DNA of 64,000 nt from Trueperella pyogenes. Lineage in GTDB: Bacteria; Actinomycetota; Actinomycetes; Actinomycetales; Actinomycetaceae. Where the stretch lies: positions 186,001-250,000 of the forward strand of contig NZ_UHHW01000002.1 in the NCBI RefSeq assembly GCF_900460345.1, in the 5' to 3' direction. The position numbers and the translations under genes were made by a program. Position 1 is the stretch's first letter. Each line of letters opens with the position of its first letter. Under the pieces are notes generated by a model that worked only from the letters and a program-made list of their open reading frames with translations, did no database searches and was not told the DNA's origin. Shown piece by piece: positions 52,953 to 61,826 of the stretch.

Positions 52953-53929
52953 GGGCTCGATTTGGTGTGTCGCTGGTGGTCGCCGCCGTCTTGTTAGTGC
53001 TCGCGAGTCTGCTCGGTATGGCTATCGGAGCTGTGCAGTATTCGCTTTCCGACGTCGTCGCAGGGATCCTCGCCGGCGACAACCTGTATTGGCGTTACCG
53101 CATGCCGCGCATTTTAGTTGGCATGTTGGCGGGAGTGGGGATGGCTGTCTCGGGCTGCCTGCTGCAGGCGGCGCTACGCAACCCGCTTGCCGCCCCCGAC
53201 ACGCTCGGCATTACCGCAGGTGGTGGCCTATTTGCAGTGGCGGCCCTCCTCGGCTTCGGGGCGCTTCCCGCGCCAGCCCTGACCCCCATCGCCTTGGTCG
53301 GCTCGCTCATCGGTGCCGCCCTCGTTTTTCTGGCTGCCGGCCGCGCCTTCGCCGACCCCACGCGCCTCGCCCTGACCGGCGTCGCCGTTTCGGTTGGCCT
53401 GGCTGCGCTCACCCAGCTGTTGCTCGTCCGCGCGGCCCCAGAGGCGGGAGCCGCCATGACGTGGCTCAAAGGCTCCCTTTATGCCCGCACGATGAACGAC
53501 GCCGTTACAGTGGCGCCCGTCGTGGCCCTCGGTTTCGCGCTGGCCTTGTTGCTGTCGCGCCATTTTAACGCCCTCGTATTGTCGGATTCGACGATGGGGA
53601 GTATCGGTGTGCCCGCATCGCGACTGCGCGTCGGTGCCGTGGTGCTCGCCGTGTTGTGTGGCTCGGCTGCCGTTGCCGCCGCGGGTGTGCTCGGGTTTGT
53701 GGGGCTGATTATGCCCCATGCGGCGAAACTCCTCGTGGGCCACTCACTGTCGCGGCAGTTGCCCCTGGCGGCGGTGGGCAGCGCGGCCGTCGTCGTTGGC
53801 GCAGATGCCGTGGGCAGGTGGGCCTTCGCACCGACGGAAATCCCCGTCGGCGCGCTCATCGCCATCGCGGGCGCACCTTACTTCATCTACCTTGTACTCA
53901 ACGTCACGAGGGTGAGAGGAACGACATGA
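52949..53929 (+). CDS. FecCD-family ABC permease 2
   Basis: A 326-residue second permease of the heterodimeric FecCD channel: ALRNPLAAPDTLGITAGGGLFAV, then AAAGVLGFVGLIMPHAAKLLVGHSL, the ATPase-contacting loop. Starts at an ATG overlapping the previous stop by four bases. Confidence 0.92.
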   Translation: MRARFGVSLVVAAVLLVLASLLGMAIGAVQYSLSDVVAGILAGDNLYWRYRMPRILVGMLAGVGMAVSGCLLQAALRNPLAAPDTLGITAGGGLFAVAALLGFGALPAPALTPIALVGSLIGAALVFLAAGRAFADPTRLALTGVAVSVGLAALTQLLLVRAAPEAGAAMTWLKGSLYARTMNDAVTVAPVVALGFALALLLSRHFNALVLSDSTMGSIGVPASRLRVGAVVLAVLCGSAAVAAAGVLGFVGLIMPHAAKLLVGHSLSRQLPLAAVGSAAVVVGADAVGRWAFAPTEIPVGALIAIAGAPYFIYLVLNVTRVRGTT

Positions 53930-54711
53930 ACGACCAGATTACCTGCACAAATATCTCGGCTGGATATGGTGGTCCACTTGTCATTCGCGATATCAATCTG
54001 GAGATTCCTAACGGAAAAATCACCGCGCTGATCGGCCCGAATGGGTGCGGCAAGTCGACCCTGCTCAAAGTGATCGGGCGGCAGCTGGAGGCGGCGAGCG
54101 GCGTCGTCGAACTGGGCGGACGGCCAGCAGACTCCATGAAAGCGCGCGAATTTGCGCGGCGGCTGGCCTTCTTGCCACAGCAGCCCACGGTTCCCGAGGG
54201 GATGGCAGCGCGGGAACTCATCGCTTTTGGACGCTACCCCTACACGGGGGCCTTCGCGTCATTGACGGCCGACGACTACCGGGTTATCGAGGAAGCCGCC
54301 GCCGCAACCCGTGTGGGGGACTACCTAGACCGACCAGCCGCACAGCTTTCCGGTGGGCAGCGCCAGCGGATGTGGATCGCCATGACGCTCGCCCAGCAGA
54401 GCTCGATCATGCTGCTCGACGAGCCGACCACCTTCCTCGACCCCGCCCACCAACTCGCCATCCTGGACCTCCTCAAAGAGCTCAACCGGGAGGGGCGTAC
54501 CCTGGTCATGGTGGTACACGACATGGTGCATGCCGCCAAATACTCCGATCAAGTGGTCGTCATGAAGGACGGGCGCATTCTCGCCGCCGGCCCGACAGAA
54601 CAGACCCTGGACTGCGATCTGATCGCCCGCGCCTTCGGTATCTCGGCGATGATGGTTGCCGACCCGGAGACCGGTCGGAAACTGCCGATCGCGTACGGGG
54701 TGAGGCGGTAA
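53926..54711 (+). CDS. FecE-type ABC ATP-binding protein
   Basis: A 261-residue ATPase of the siderophore importer: Walker A GPNGCGKST, Q-loop LPQQPTVPEGM, signature [13 protein letters not shown], Walker B IMLLDEPTTFLD. The ATG overlaps the permease stop by four bases. Last gene of the operon; no strong terminator follows, only a dispersed palindrome. Confidence 0.95.
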   Translation: MNDQITCTNISAGYGGPLVIRDINLEIPNGKITALIGPNGCGKSTLLKVIGRQLEAASGVVELGGRPADSMKAREFARRLAFLPQQPTVPEGMAARELIAFGRYPYTGAFASLTADDYRVIEEAAAATRVGDYLDRPAAQLSGGQRQRMWIAMTLAQQSSIMLLDEPTTFLDPAHQLAILDLLKELNREGRTLVMVVHDMVHAAKYSDQVVVMKDGRILAAGPTEQTLDCDLIARAFGISAMMVADPETGRKLPIAYGVRR

Positions 54712-54730
54712 TAGCTCTACTTGGTGCATT

Positions 54731-54790
54731 TGTGGGACGATTCTGAACCGATCTTCATATATATGAAGATCGCTCCGAAATAGTCCCACA
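54731..54790. repeat. Dispersed palindromic repeat, second copy
   Basis: A 60-bp imperfect palindrome with ends TGTGGGAC/GTCCCACA and centre GATCTTCATATATATGAAG. Its left arm (TGTGGGACGATTCTGAACCG) differs by one base from the copy at 59693. Located between the FecE-type gene and the GntR gene, whose 3' ends converge. Confidence 0.8.
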
Positions 54791-54828
54791 GATGTTGCCC
54801 GTGTCTACTATTACCTGTGGGCCCTGGG

Positions 54829-55533
54829 TTACAGGGTGATTTCGATCTGATCACCGAGGTATTTACACGTGATCTCCGCAAGGGTGTGGCCGTCGGTGTC
54901 GACGAACGAGGTCTCGAGGACAAGGAGGGGAGCGGGTTCGGACAAGCGAAGCTGTTTGGCCTCGGAAGTAGTGGCCATTGTAGCGCGGATGGTTCGCGAG
55001 GTCGTGAGCGGCCCGTGTGATTGCCACTGGTCACTTTGAAGTATTTCGGCGAGATTCTGCGATAGATCGAATCCGAGAATGCCAGGAAAGTTATCGGCTC
55101 TAATGATGGCTACTTCGATACCGACGAGTTTTGTGGGGGCTTCATCCAGGTAATGAGCACGCTGAATCCGAGCGATAAAGGGTTCGTCGGTCGTGCGGAG
55201 GTGTTGTCGTTCGGCATCGTTGGCCACCTGGAGTGCAGCGGAAACAAGTCTGACGTGTGTGAGCGGATTTGCTATGCCGCTGCCCCCTCCGGTGGCGGAG
55301 GAGGCTGTTTTCTCGGGCATCGTAGCCTGGCGGTCTGCGACGAACGTGCCGCGTCCAGGGACACCAATGGTGAGACCATTTTGGCTGAGAAGCATGAGTG
55401 CACGTCGGACTGTCATGGGGGAGACATTGAATGAAGACGCGAGTTTGACTTCGCTCTCTAAACGTTCTCCAGGGCTCATGTCAGCAATGCGTTCGAGCAG
55501 AGCATCGTAGACCTTCGCGTATTTGGGTTCCAT
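54829..55533 (-). CDS. GntR-family regulator (HutC/UTRA type)
   Basis: A 234-residue repressor: N-terminal GntR winged helix (DALLERIADMSPGERLESEVKLASSFNVSPMTVRRALMLLSQNG) and C-terminal UTRA ligand domain. UTRA domains bind small sugars or metabolites. It diverges from the fused hydrolase/MFS operon, and two palindromes lie in the 110-bp gap, so it most likely represses that operon and itself until a sugar ester or sugar appears. The inducer is unknown. Confidence 0.92.
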   Translation of the reverse strand: MEPKYAKVYDALLERIADMSPGERLESEVKLASSFNVSPMTVRRALMLLSQNGLTIGVPGRGTFVADRQATMPEKTASSATGGGSGIANPLTHVRLVSAALQVANDAERQHLRTTDEPFIARIQRAHYLDEAPTKLVGIEVAIIRADNFPGILGFDLSQNLAEILQSDQWQSHGPLTTSRTIRATMATTSEAKQLRLSEPAPLLVLETSFVDTDGHTLAEITCKYLGDQIEITL

Positions 55534-55577
55534 GCACAGTCCTCCGGTAAATCGGTGCTTGACAGCCAGTATACATT

Positions 55578-55609
55578 CACCCTAGGGTGTTTAGTATCAC
55601 CCTAGGGTG
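55578..55609. promoter_or_regulatory. Twin palindromic operators in the GntR/hydrolase gap
   Basis: CACCCTAGGGTG occurs at 55578-55589 and again at 55598-55609. Both are perfect 12-bp palindromes, 20 bp centre to centre, placing two dimers on the same face of the helix. They lie between the divergent start codons; TTGACA at 55559-55564 is a possible -35 of the plus-strand promoter. Confidence 0.8.
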
Positions 55610-55643
55610 ACATTCCTCTTTATTTCTCGATGAAGGAATCTTG

Positions 55644-57392
55644 ATGGTTAATCACGGAATAGCTTATTCGGTATCCGGCCGTGAGGTTAAGGGCGTTATC
55701 GTCGCTTTGCATGGAGTAACGGATAATGCCGCATCTTTATCTGATCTTGCCCAGCAGTGGAAAAATGATTGGAAAGTCTATTTGGTCGACACCTTGGGGC
55801 ATGGCCTATCGCGGCAATTCGACGACGTTGAACTGTCTGATCCTTTCGCGGCGATCGTGGCGGAAATTCGCTCGGTTGTTATTGAGGCTGCTAGGCAGAG
55901 TGTGAGCCGCAAAGTTGTACTTATGGGGCATTCGCTTGGAGGGGCAGTTGCCTGCGTGATTGCTCGTGATGTGCCAGAAATAATCCAGGCGCTTGTGCTC
56001 GAAGATCCCGCGCTGTTGACAGACGAACAATGGGACCTCTATTGCGACTCTGCAGACGGGTTGGTTAAACGTCAGGAGTTGGTCGCCGAGCATGTCGGTG
56101 AGGCGATTACGGAACTCATGAAGGTGTATAAGAGGTGGCCTGCTTCAGAATATGGTGCGTGGGCTCAAGGGAAAACACAAGTGGATCGGCGTTTCGTGGC
56201 GACAGGGATTGTTGGAGTGCGCGGGCGGGAGGTGCTTGCAGAACTGACAGTTTCCACGTTACTTGTGACGGGTGATCAAGACGACGTGCTCTTCGGCAAA
56301 GATGGCCAATCCGAACTTGAAAAATTGGATAATTCTCTAATCAGCTCAATCCTTATCTCAGAGGCGTCCCATACTGTTCGCAGAGATCAACCCGAAGAGT
56401 TTTACCGCGTCGTGGGCGAATTCTTGAGCCGTTACGGGCAGCGCACACCATTACCGACGCCTTACATTGCTAGCGAACTCCGGCCAGTCATAGATGCCAC
56501 GCCCGAGCAGGACGCTGAGGATTACCTCGCCATGCGACGCCGCGGTGAGGAGCTGCTAGCTGGCGCCCGTCCGGCTGCAGGTGTCGATATCGAAGAGGTG
56601 GTTCTAGGTGAGGAGAGCGAGGAAGCTAACGAGACTTTTGTGCTGCGTTGTCTCAAGCGTGAGGGCGAACCCCGGAGCGTTGTCCTCTCAATTCACGGCG
56701 GTGGCTATGTTGCCGGGGCAGCGCAGTATGATGATGCCCGTAATAGTGAACTGATCGAACTTTTCGGTGGTGCAGTTGTTGCAAGCCCGGATTATCGCCT
56801 CGCCCCCGAGTGGCCGTGGCCAGCGGCCGCCACAGATTGTGTGCGGTCACTGCGTTATCTAGCGCGGGCGTATCCGGATCGGCCGCTCTATATCTACGGC
56901 GATTCAGCAGGTGCTGGGCTGGCTCAGCAGGCACTTGCATTGTTGGCGTCGAGCGGTGAGCTCATCGATGTCGATCGCGTCATTTTACTCGAGCCCTGTC
57001 TGGAACCGGGGATGGTCACGGGTTCTTTCCAGACATATCGTGACGGTCCGATTTGGACGCAAGATGCGTCTATCGCAGCCTGGCGGCATTACATGGGGAG
57101 CCCTACGGGCGTACCGCCCTACGTCCCCTCTCGTGCTGTGGCGGTGGCGATGCCACCGACGCTCGTCGTCGTCAATCCAGCGGATCCGCTGCGTGATGAG
57201 GGCATACGTTTTGCGCAAGACCTCGCTGACGCCGGCGTCGCAGTGGAAATGCACATGTTCTCCGGAACGTTCCACGGAGCGTTGGCGATTCCGGGTACTC
57301 ACACGTGGGAGCGAGTCAAAGATGACATCTGCTCCTTCCTTGCTACACCAATCACTATCTCGCGTTCAAACCTTCGGAAGGATCTCCTATGA
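55644..57392 (+). CDS. Fusion of two alpha/beta hydrolases
   Basis: A 582-residue protein with two complete hydrolase domains. The N-terminal one (about 1-265) has oxyanion region IVALHGVTDNAAS, elbow GHSLGG with Ser97 and a late His in ISEASHTVRRDQ. The C-terminal one (about 330-575) is of the hormone-sensitive-lipase type: HGGGYVAG from His351, elbow GDSAGA with Ser421, an acid in NPADPLRDEG and a late His in FSGTFHG. Both triads look intact, so it may act as a bifunctional esterase, for example removing two acyl groups from a sugar ester. ATG 55644 follows GAAGGA. The MFS gene overlaps by four bases. No signal peptide: cytoplasmic. Confidence 0.85.
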   Translation: MVNHGIAYSVSGREVKGVIVALHGVTDNAASLSDLAQQWKNDWKVYLVDTLGHGLSRQFDDVELSDPFAAIVAEIRSVVIEAARQSVSRKVVLMGHSLGGAVACVIARDVPEIIQALVLEDPALLTDEQWDLYCDSADGLVKRQELVAEHVGEAITELMKVYKRWPASEYGAWAQGKTQVDRRFVATGIVGVRGREVLAELTVSTLLVTGDQDDVLFGKDGQSELEKLDNSLISSILISEASHTVRRDQPEEFYRVVGEFLSRYGQRTPLPTPYIASELRPVIDATPEQDAEDYLAMRRRGEELLAGARPAAGVDIEEVVLGEESEEANETFVLRCLKREGEPRSVVLSIHGGGYVAGAAQYDDARNSELIELFGGAVVASPDYRLAPEWPWPAAATDCVRSLRYLARAYPDRPLYIYGDSAGAGLAQQALALLASSGELIDVDRVILLEPCLEPGMVTGSFQTYRDGPIWTQDASIAAWRHYMGSPTGVPPYVPSRAVAVAMPPTLVVVNPADPLRDEGIRFAQDLADAGVAVEMHMFSGTFHGALAIPGTHTWERVKDDICSFLATPITISRSNLRKDLL

Positions 57393-58789
57393 GTAGGAAT
57401 AATCGTTTACTGCAAATTGCCGGGGCTGCTGCCCTTGGCGGCTTTCTCTTCGGCTTTGATGTCGCCGTGATTAACGGTGCTATCGGATCGGTATCGGGAG
57501 CTAGCACCGGATTCGGACTTGTTCCGTGGGAGACAGGCATAGTTGTCTCGATTGTGAGTTTGGGGGCTGCAGCTGGCGCGGCGATTGCGGGCGGTGTTGC
57601 GAACCGAATTGGGCGAGTAAAAGTGATGGTAACGGCTGCTACGCTTTTCGCTATTTCTGCGTTAATGAGCGGATTATCCTTTAGCTTTGAAGCGTTAACG
57701 TGGTGGCGTCTCGTGGGTGGTCTCGGAGTCGGCATTTCAGCTGTTATTGCTCCGGCTTACATTGCAGAAATTGCGCCCGCAGATAAACGTGGAAGGCTTG
57801 GAACTCTGCAACAGTTGGCGATTGCGTTTGGCATTTTTGGTGCATTCATCACGAATTTCATTTTGGTTAAGCTCACGGGGTCTGCCGACGCCGACGCGTG
57901 GTTTGGTCTGCACACCTGGCGCTGGATGTTTATCAGTGAACTTTTTCCGGCTCTACTTTACGGATTTTTCGTGCTCTTCCTGCCAGAATCGCCGCGTTAT
58001 CTCGTGTCAATTGGTGCAGCAGAGCGGGCAGAAAGAATTATTGCCTCTGTCGGTTCGGATTCGGATCCGAAGGGACGCATTGCGGAGATTCGCTCTTCGC
58101 TGTCAGGACACCGTCCACGCTTTGCCGATTTGCGCGATGGCAAGTATGGACTGCGCCCGGTTGTCTGGATTGCGCTTGCTTTCGCGTTTCTCATCCAGAT
58201 GGCCGGAATTAATAATGTTCTACTTTATGCCACAGATTTATGGACGACGGTTGGTTTTACGGGCAACCTTTCCGTGTTCATCCCCGTCCTTACCTCGGTT
58301 ATTGGCATCATCATGACCCTGATTGGCATGTTGGTCATTGATAGGGTTGGGCGTCGTCCGCTCCTGCTTTGGGGTGCGGTAGGTATGTTCGTGTCCATGC
58401 TGGTGGCGGCGGTGACCTTTACGCGGGGTACTATCTCTGAAACGGGCGCGCTTAACTTAGGGGGTGCGTGGGCCTTCATTGCCCTCGTTAGCGTCCATCT
58501 TGTTTACATCATTTTTTGTGGCACATGGGGTGTCGTACTGTGGGTCTTCCTTGGAGAGATTTTCCCGAATCAAATTCGAACCGCTGGTTTGGGAGTGGCA
58601 ACTGCAGGAAATTGGATCGGTGGAACACTTATTACCTTCCTCTTCCCAGTAAGTAAGGAATATATCGGTCTTTCAGGCACTTATTTCTCTTATGCTGCCG
58701 TGGGGGCGATTCTGATCTGGCTGGTTGTTAGGCACATTCCAGAGACCAAAGGGGTTGAACTCGAGGAGATGACGTACAACTTGAAGTAG
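57389..58789 (+). CDS. MFS sugar porter (XylE/GalP type)
   Basis: A 466-residue, 12-segment sugar:proton symporter. Family signatures are present: GGVANRIGRVKVMV, ESPRYLV after segment 6, DRVGRRPLL and the terminal PETKGVELEEM. It is coupled to the fused hydrolase gene by a four-base overlap, so it probably imports the hydrolase's substrate, a sugar or an acylated sugar. Under likely control of the divergent GntR protein. Confidence 0.93.
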   Translation: MSRNNRLLQIAGAAALGGFLFGFDVAVINGAIGSVSGASTGFGLVPWETGIVVSIVSLGAAAGAAIAGGVANRIGRVKVMVTAATLFAISALMSGLSFSFEALTWWRLVGGLGVGISAVIAPAYIAEIAPADKRGRLGTLQQLAIAFGIFGAFITNFILVKLTGSADADAWFGLHTWRWMFISELFPALLYGFFVLFLPESPRYLVSIGAAERAERIIASVGSDSDPKGRIAEIRSSLSGHRPRFADLRDGKYGLRPVVWIALAFAFLIQMAGINNVLLYATDLWTTVGFTGNLSVFIPVLTSVIGIIMTLIGMLVIDRVGRRPLLLWGAVGMFVSMLVAAVTFTRGTISETGALNLGGAWAFIALVSVHLVYIIFCGTWGVVLWVFLGEIFPNQIRTAGLGVATAGNWIGGTLITFLFPVSKEYIGLSGTYFSYAAVGAILIWLVVRHIPETKGVELEEMTYNLK

Positions 58790-59022
58790 TCACTCATCGC
58801 CTGTAGATAGTTAATCTCTGCGATGCGAGATCCACATCTGCGGCACTAAGCCGATATGGGCCATACGGCCGATCTTGGAGACACTAAAGAATATCGGGTG
58901 TGAAATGTGTCCTCGAATTGTGGTATCTATTAGTGGTTTCCATGTTGAGCAGGATAGCGACTAAGGGTCGCTAAGGAATAGTCTGGTGGCCTTCCGCAGG
59001 CTGAGGCGAAGGGGTGGGGGCG

Positions 59023-59709
59023 ATGGGTGGCGCTGACTTGAGGCGAGTGGACGTAACGGCGAGCAAGCGCGGGCTCGCTGCGGTCAGTGAAGAAGAGTTC
59101 GACATCCTTTCCGTCATCGGTGGCTGGCGAGTAGTCGCTGAGGCGACGATCCCCACGGTGGTATTCCTCGTCGGCCTGCGCTTGACTGGTGATTACATGA
59201 TTCCTGCTATTGCTGCGCTGTGCGTGACCGCGATAGCGGCAATATTGCGCCTCCTGCGGCGGCTACCTGTGCGTCCGGCGCTCATCGGCGTCGTTTCAAT
59301 GAGCTTGTCGGTCTTTGTCGCGTGGAAGACGGGTCAGGCGGTCAATGTCTTTGCTCTCAGCATTCTGAAGAATATGGGCTACGGCAGCCTGGTCCTGCTC
59401 TCGATTCTTGTGCGCTGGCCGCTGCTTGGCCTCATGCTGGGGGCAATACGTGGCGAAGGGACACGGTGGCGCAAAGGTGAAGAATGGAAGCTGACGCGAG
59501 TGCGCTACTACCAGATTACGTGGCTGTGGTTCTTCGTTTTTGTGGCGCGGCTCAGCGTGCAAATCCCCTTGTATTTTGCGGGAAATGTTGAATGGTTGGC
59601 GTTGATGAAACTAGCTTTCGGGATGCCGCTCGATGCGATGGCTGCGTTCGTGACGTGGAAGCTCGTGCGCTCGACCCGGGCGCAGCGGAAATCTGTGGGA
59701 CGATTTTGA
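59023..59709 (+). CDS. DUF3159 membrane protein
   Basis: A 228-residue actinobacterial DUF3159 protein with about six membrane segments: DILSVIGGWRVVAEATIPTVVFLV opens the domain and WFFVFVARLSVQIPLYFAG and a terminal charged tail close it. Function unknown. I take ATG 59023; GTG 59014 is in frame. The stop codon (59707-59709) lies inside the left arm of the dispersed palindrome, so the repeat supplies the last residues (VGRF). Confidence 0.85.
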   Translation: MGGADLRRVDVTASKRGLAAVSEEEFDILSVIGGWRVVAEATIPTVVFLVGLRLTGDYMIPAIAALCVTAIAAILRLLRRLPVRPALIGVVSMSLSVFVAWKTGQAVNVFALSILKNMGYGSLVLLSILVRWPLLGLMLGAIRGEGTRWRKGEEWKLTRVRYYQITWLWFFVFVARLSVQIPLYFAGNVEWLALMKLAFGMPLDAMAAFVTWKLVRSTRAQRKSVGRF

Positions 59710-59754
59710 ACCGATCTTCGCATATGCCAACATCGGTTCAAAATCGTCCCACAG
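59693..59754. repeat. Dispersed palindromic repeat, best copy
   Basis: A perfect 23-bp inverted repeat (left arm begins CTGTGGGACGATTTTGAACC) around a 16-base loop. It closes the DUF3159 gene and faces the end of the MRF gene, so it may serve as a terminator for both. Related copies at 54731-54790 and 48405-48454. Confidence 0.9.
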
Positions 59755-59769
59755 AATCGCGAGTACACT

Positions 59770-60774
59770 TCAATACCGGTAGATCGCCCCAGCCAGCGCC
59801 TCGCCAAAAGCTCGATGGAGGTTGCTGGGTGGGGTGCCGGTACCGGTGATCACCAGGCGGGTCATTGGTTCTCCTTCCCAAGTCCCGGCACCGCCGACGG
59901 TCAGTGAGGTTCCCGACGAATTCCATGTGACGATCTCGTCCGGAGCGCTCGGTAGCCAGTAGCAGCCGCGGATGAGCAAGCCGTCGGTGGCAAGTGCATC
60001 GAAGGTGTCTGCAAGGCGCTCAGGGTCGAGTGGACGGGGAGATTCTAGGACTTCGGTCCACACCCCGTCTCCCATATTCTTTGCGGCTGGCACCCACACG
60101 GGGTGGACACGCATGATCGCCGCGTCGACGTCGTGCTCGCGACCGAATACCATCTCGCCCGTGAGCTGTTCGAGGCTATTTAACAGGCGGGCCTCAGGAT
60201 TTACATGCTCAATGAGCGAGCGGGTAGCTTCGGTATTGGCACTTTCGCTGGCAAATGTGCAGATCACATCTGCGTGGGCGAGGTTGGAGAAAAGCACTTC
60301 GCCGGTGTCGCGTTCGTCGTCGAGGGTGATCTCGGAGATGAGCGGGGTCGAGTGCAAGAGGCCGGGCAGGCTTGCGGCATCGAGCGCGGTGACGACCGAG
60401 GTGAGGATGAAGGGCTCGCTGAGGGCGGCGTCGGGATCTTGCTCGAGGCGAACGAATAGCTGCTCGTCGAGGTACTCGGCCAGGGCAGGGGCAACGTAAA
60501 TGCTCTCGATCGTCGGTGGCAGAGCGAGCAGGAGTTGGTCGACGTCGGCAAGCTCCTCTAGAAGCGGAATGACAGCGTGGCGGATGGAGCAGGTGACGCA
60601 CGGGTGGGATAGTTCGATGTGGCTTTCGGTGATCTCGCCCGATGGTAGCTGCAGCGCGAGGTCGGTGCCTTCGGGGGTGATGCTCACCTCGAGGATCGCG
60701 GCGCTGTCGGACAGGCTGAGGCTGACGACGTCGCGGATCAAGGGGTCGAGGGTGGTGAGAAGAGAAACTTGCAT
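59770..60774 (-). CDS. MRF-like CobW-family protein of the zinc-starvation ribosome cluster
   Basis: A 334-residue relative of the CobW/COG0523 proteins annotated as ribosome hibernation factor-recruiting GTPase MRF, which in mycobacteria brings hibernation factor MPY to zinc-free ribosomes. The metal-type motif is CVTC (Cys59, Cys62) in ELSHPCVTCSIR, and a CobW C-terminal domain ends the protein (TRLVITGTGTPP). The N-terminus (QVSLLTTLDPLIRDVVSLS) has no GxxxxGKT P-loop, so GTP hydrolysis is doubtful. ATG 60774 has AAGGAG ahead. It diverges from rpmB with a shared Zur-like site. Confidence 0.75.
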   Translation of the reverse strand: MQVSLLTTLDPLIRDVVSLSLSDSAAILEVSITPEGTDLALQLPSGEITESHIELSHPCVTCSIRHAVIPLLEELADVDQLLLALPPTIESIYVAPALAEYLDEQLFVRLEQDPDAALSEPFILTSVVTALDAASLPGLLHSTPLISEITLDDERDTGEVLFSNLAHADVICTFASESANTEATRSLIEHVNPEARLLNSLEQLTGEMVFGREHDVDAAIMRVHPVWVPAAKNMGDGVWTEVLESPRPLDPERLADTFDALATDGLLIRGCYWLPSAPDEIVTWNSSGTSLTVGGAGTWEGEPMTRLVITGTGTPPSNLHRAFGEALAGAIYRY

Positions 60775-60794
60775 CACAGCTCCTTGCATAGAAT

Positions 60795-60807
60795 GAGAAT
60801 CGTTCTC
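60795..60807. promoter_or_regulatory. Zur-box-like palindrome between MRF gene and rpmB
   Basis: GAGAATCGTTCTC, a perfect palindrome around C60801, within AT-rich flanks between the divergent genes. Zur boxes of actinobacteria are palindromes of similar build, and both flanking units are of the type repressed by Zur when zinc is plentiful. Confidence 0.6.
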
Positions 60808-60820
60808 TATTATGGGGCGC

Positions 60821-61057
60821 ATGAGTAAGAAATGCCAAGTGACGGGCGCAACGCCCGGATTCGGGAACAACGTCTCGCACTCGCATCGCAAAACGCGCCG
60901 CCGGTGGGACATCAACATTCAGAAAAAGCGTTACTGGGTCCCCTCCCTGAAAAGACACGTGACGCTAACCCTGTCCACCAAAGGGATTAAAACCATCGAT
61001 AAGCGCGGGATCGACGCCGTCGTGGCAGACATGCTCGCGAGAGGAGAAAAGCTGTAA
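60821..61057 (+). CDS. rpmB: 50S ribosomal protein L28, zinc-free form
   Basis: A 78-residue L28 ([41 protein letters not shown]). It has a single Cys and lacks the paired CxxC motifs of the zinc-binding form. First gene of a five-gene operon. ATG 60821 is chosen over 60812, which would lie too close to the regulatory palindrome. Confidence 0.95.
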   Translation: MSKKCQVTGATPGFGNNVSHSHRKTRRRWDINIQKKRYWVPSLKRHVTLTLSTKGIKTIDKRGIDAVVADMLARGEKL

Positions 61058-61224
61058 TGGCTAAGGGGCAAGATATTCGAAAGAAAGTCATCTTGGAATC
61101 CACTGCGGGCACCCACTTCCGCTACATCACCACCAAGAATCGTCGGACCAACCCCGAACGTATGCGCATCAAAAAGTACGACCCGCTCGCCAAAGCGCAT
61201 GTGGAATTTGTAGAAAAGAATTAG
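61057..61224 (+). CDS. rpmG: 50S ribosomal protein L33, zinc-free form
   Basis: A 55-residue L33 ([42 protein letters not shown]). The four cysteines of zinc-binding L33 are all absent. Its ATG shares one base with the rpmB stop (TAATG). Confidence 0.95.
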   Translation: MAKGQDIRKKVILESTAGTHFRYITTKNRRTNPERMRIKKYDPLAKAHVEFVEKN

Positions 61225-61232
61225 GAGGAACG

Positions 61233-61538
61233 ATGGCAAAGAAGTCTAAGATTGCGCGCGACGCCCAGCGCCGCGCCGTCGTGGCCAAATACGCGGACAA
61301 GCGCGCGTGGGCCAAGAAGATGAGCGTTTCGCCGCACGCCACCGATGCTGAGCGCGACGAGGCTATGCGGGTTTTGCACTCCTTGCCGCGCAATGCCTCG
61401 CCCACCCGGCTGCGCAACCGTGACGTCACGGACGGTCGCCCGCGCGGCTACCTGCGCAAATTTGGCCTCTCGCGAGTTGAATTCCGCAAGCGTGCCCTCG
61501 AAGGCGAACTGCCGGGCGTGCATAAGGCCTCCTGGTAA
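61233..61538 (+). CDS. rpsN: 30S ribosomal protein S14, zinc-free (long) form
   Basis: A 101-residue S14 of the long type ([36 protein letters not shown]), lacking the CxxC-x12-CxxC zinc site of the short form. GGAGG at 61224-61228 serves as ribosome site. Confidence 0.96.
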   Translation: MAKKSKIARDAQRRAVVAKYADKRAWAKKMSVSPHATDAERDEAMRVLHSLPRNASPTRLRNRDVTDGRPRGYLRKFGLSRVEFRKRALEGELPGVHKASW

Positions 61539-61571
61539 AGACGGCTTGGCCGAAAACAGAAAGGAAGACCC

Positions 61572-61826
61572 ATGAAAAAGGGGATTCATCCCGATTATCA
61601 TCCAATCGTTTTTCGGGACAAGTCTGCGAACTTTGCGTTCCTCACTCGCTCGACCATGACGTCGACCAAGACGATCGAGTGGGAAGACGGCAACACTTAC
61701 CCGGTGGTCGACATCGAGACTTCTTCTGCCTCGCATCCGATGTGGACGGGCAAGAAGCGCATCTTGGACACCGCTGGCCAGGTGCAGAAGTTCCGCGACC
61801 GCTATGGAGATAGGAAGCGCTCATGA
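61572..61826 (+). CDS. rpmE2: 50S ribosomal protein L31 type B, zinc-free
   Basis: An 84-residue type B L31 ([43 protein letters not shown]) without the Cys residues of the type A form. In Bacillus the B form replaces the A form on the ribosome when zinc is short. Confidence 0.96.
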   Translation: MKKGIHPDYHPIVFRDKSANFAFLTRSTMTSTKTIEWEDGNTYPVVDIETSSASHPMWTGKKRILDTAGQVQKFRDRYGDRKRS

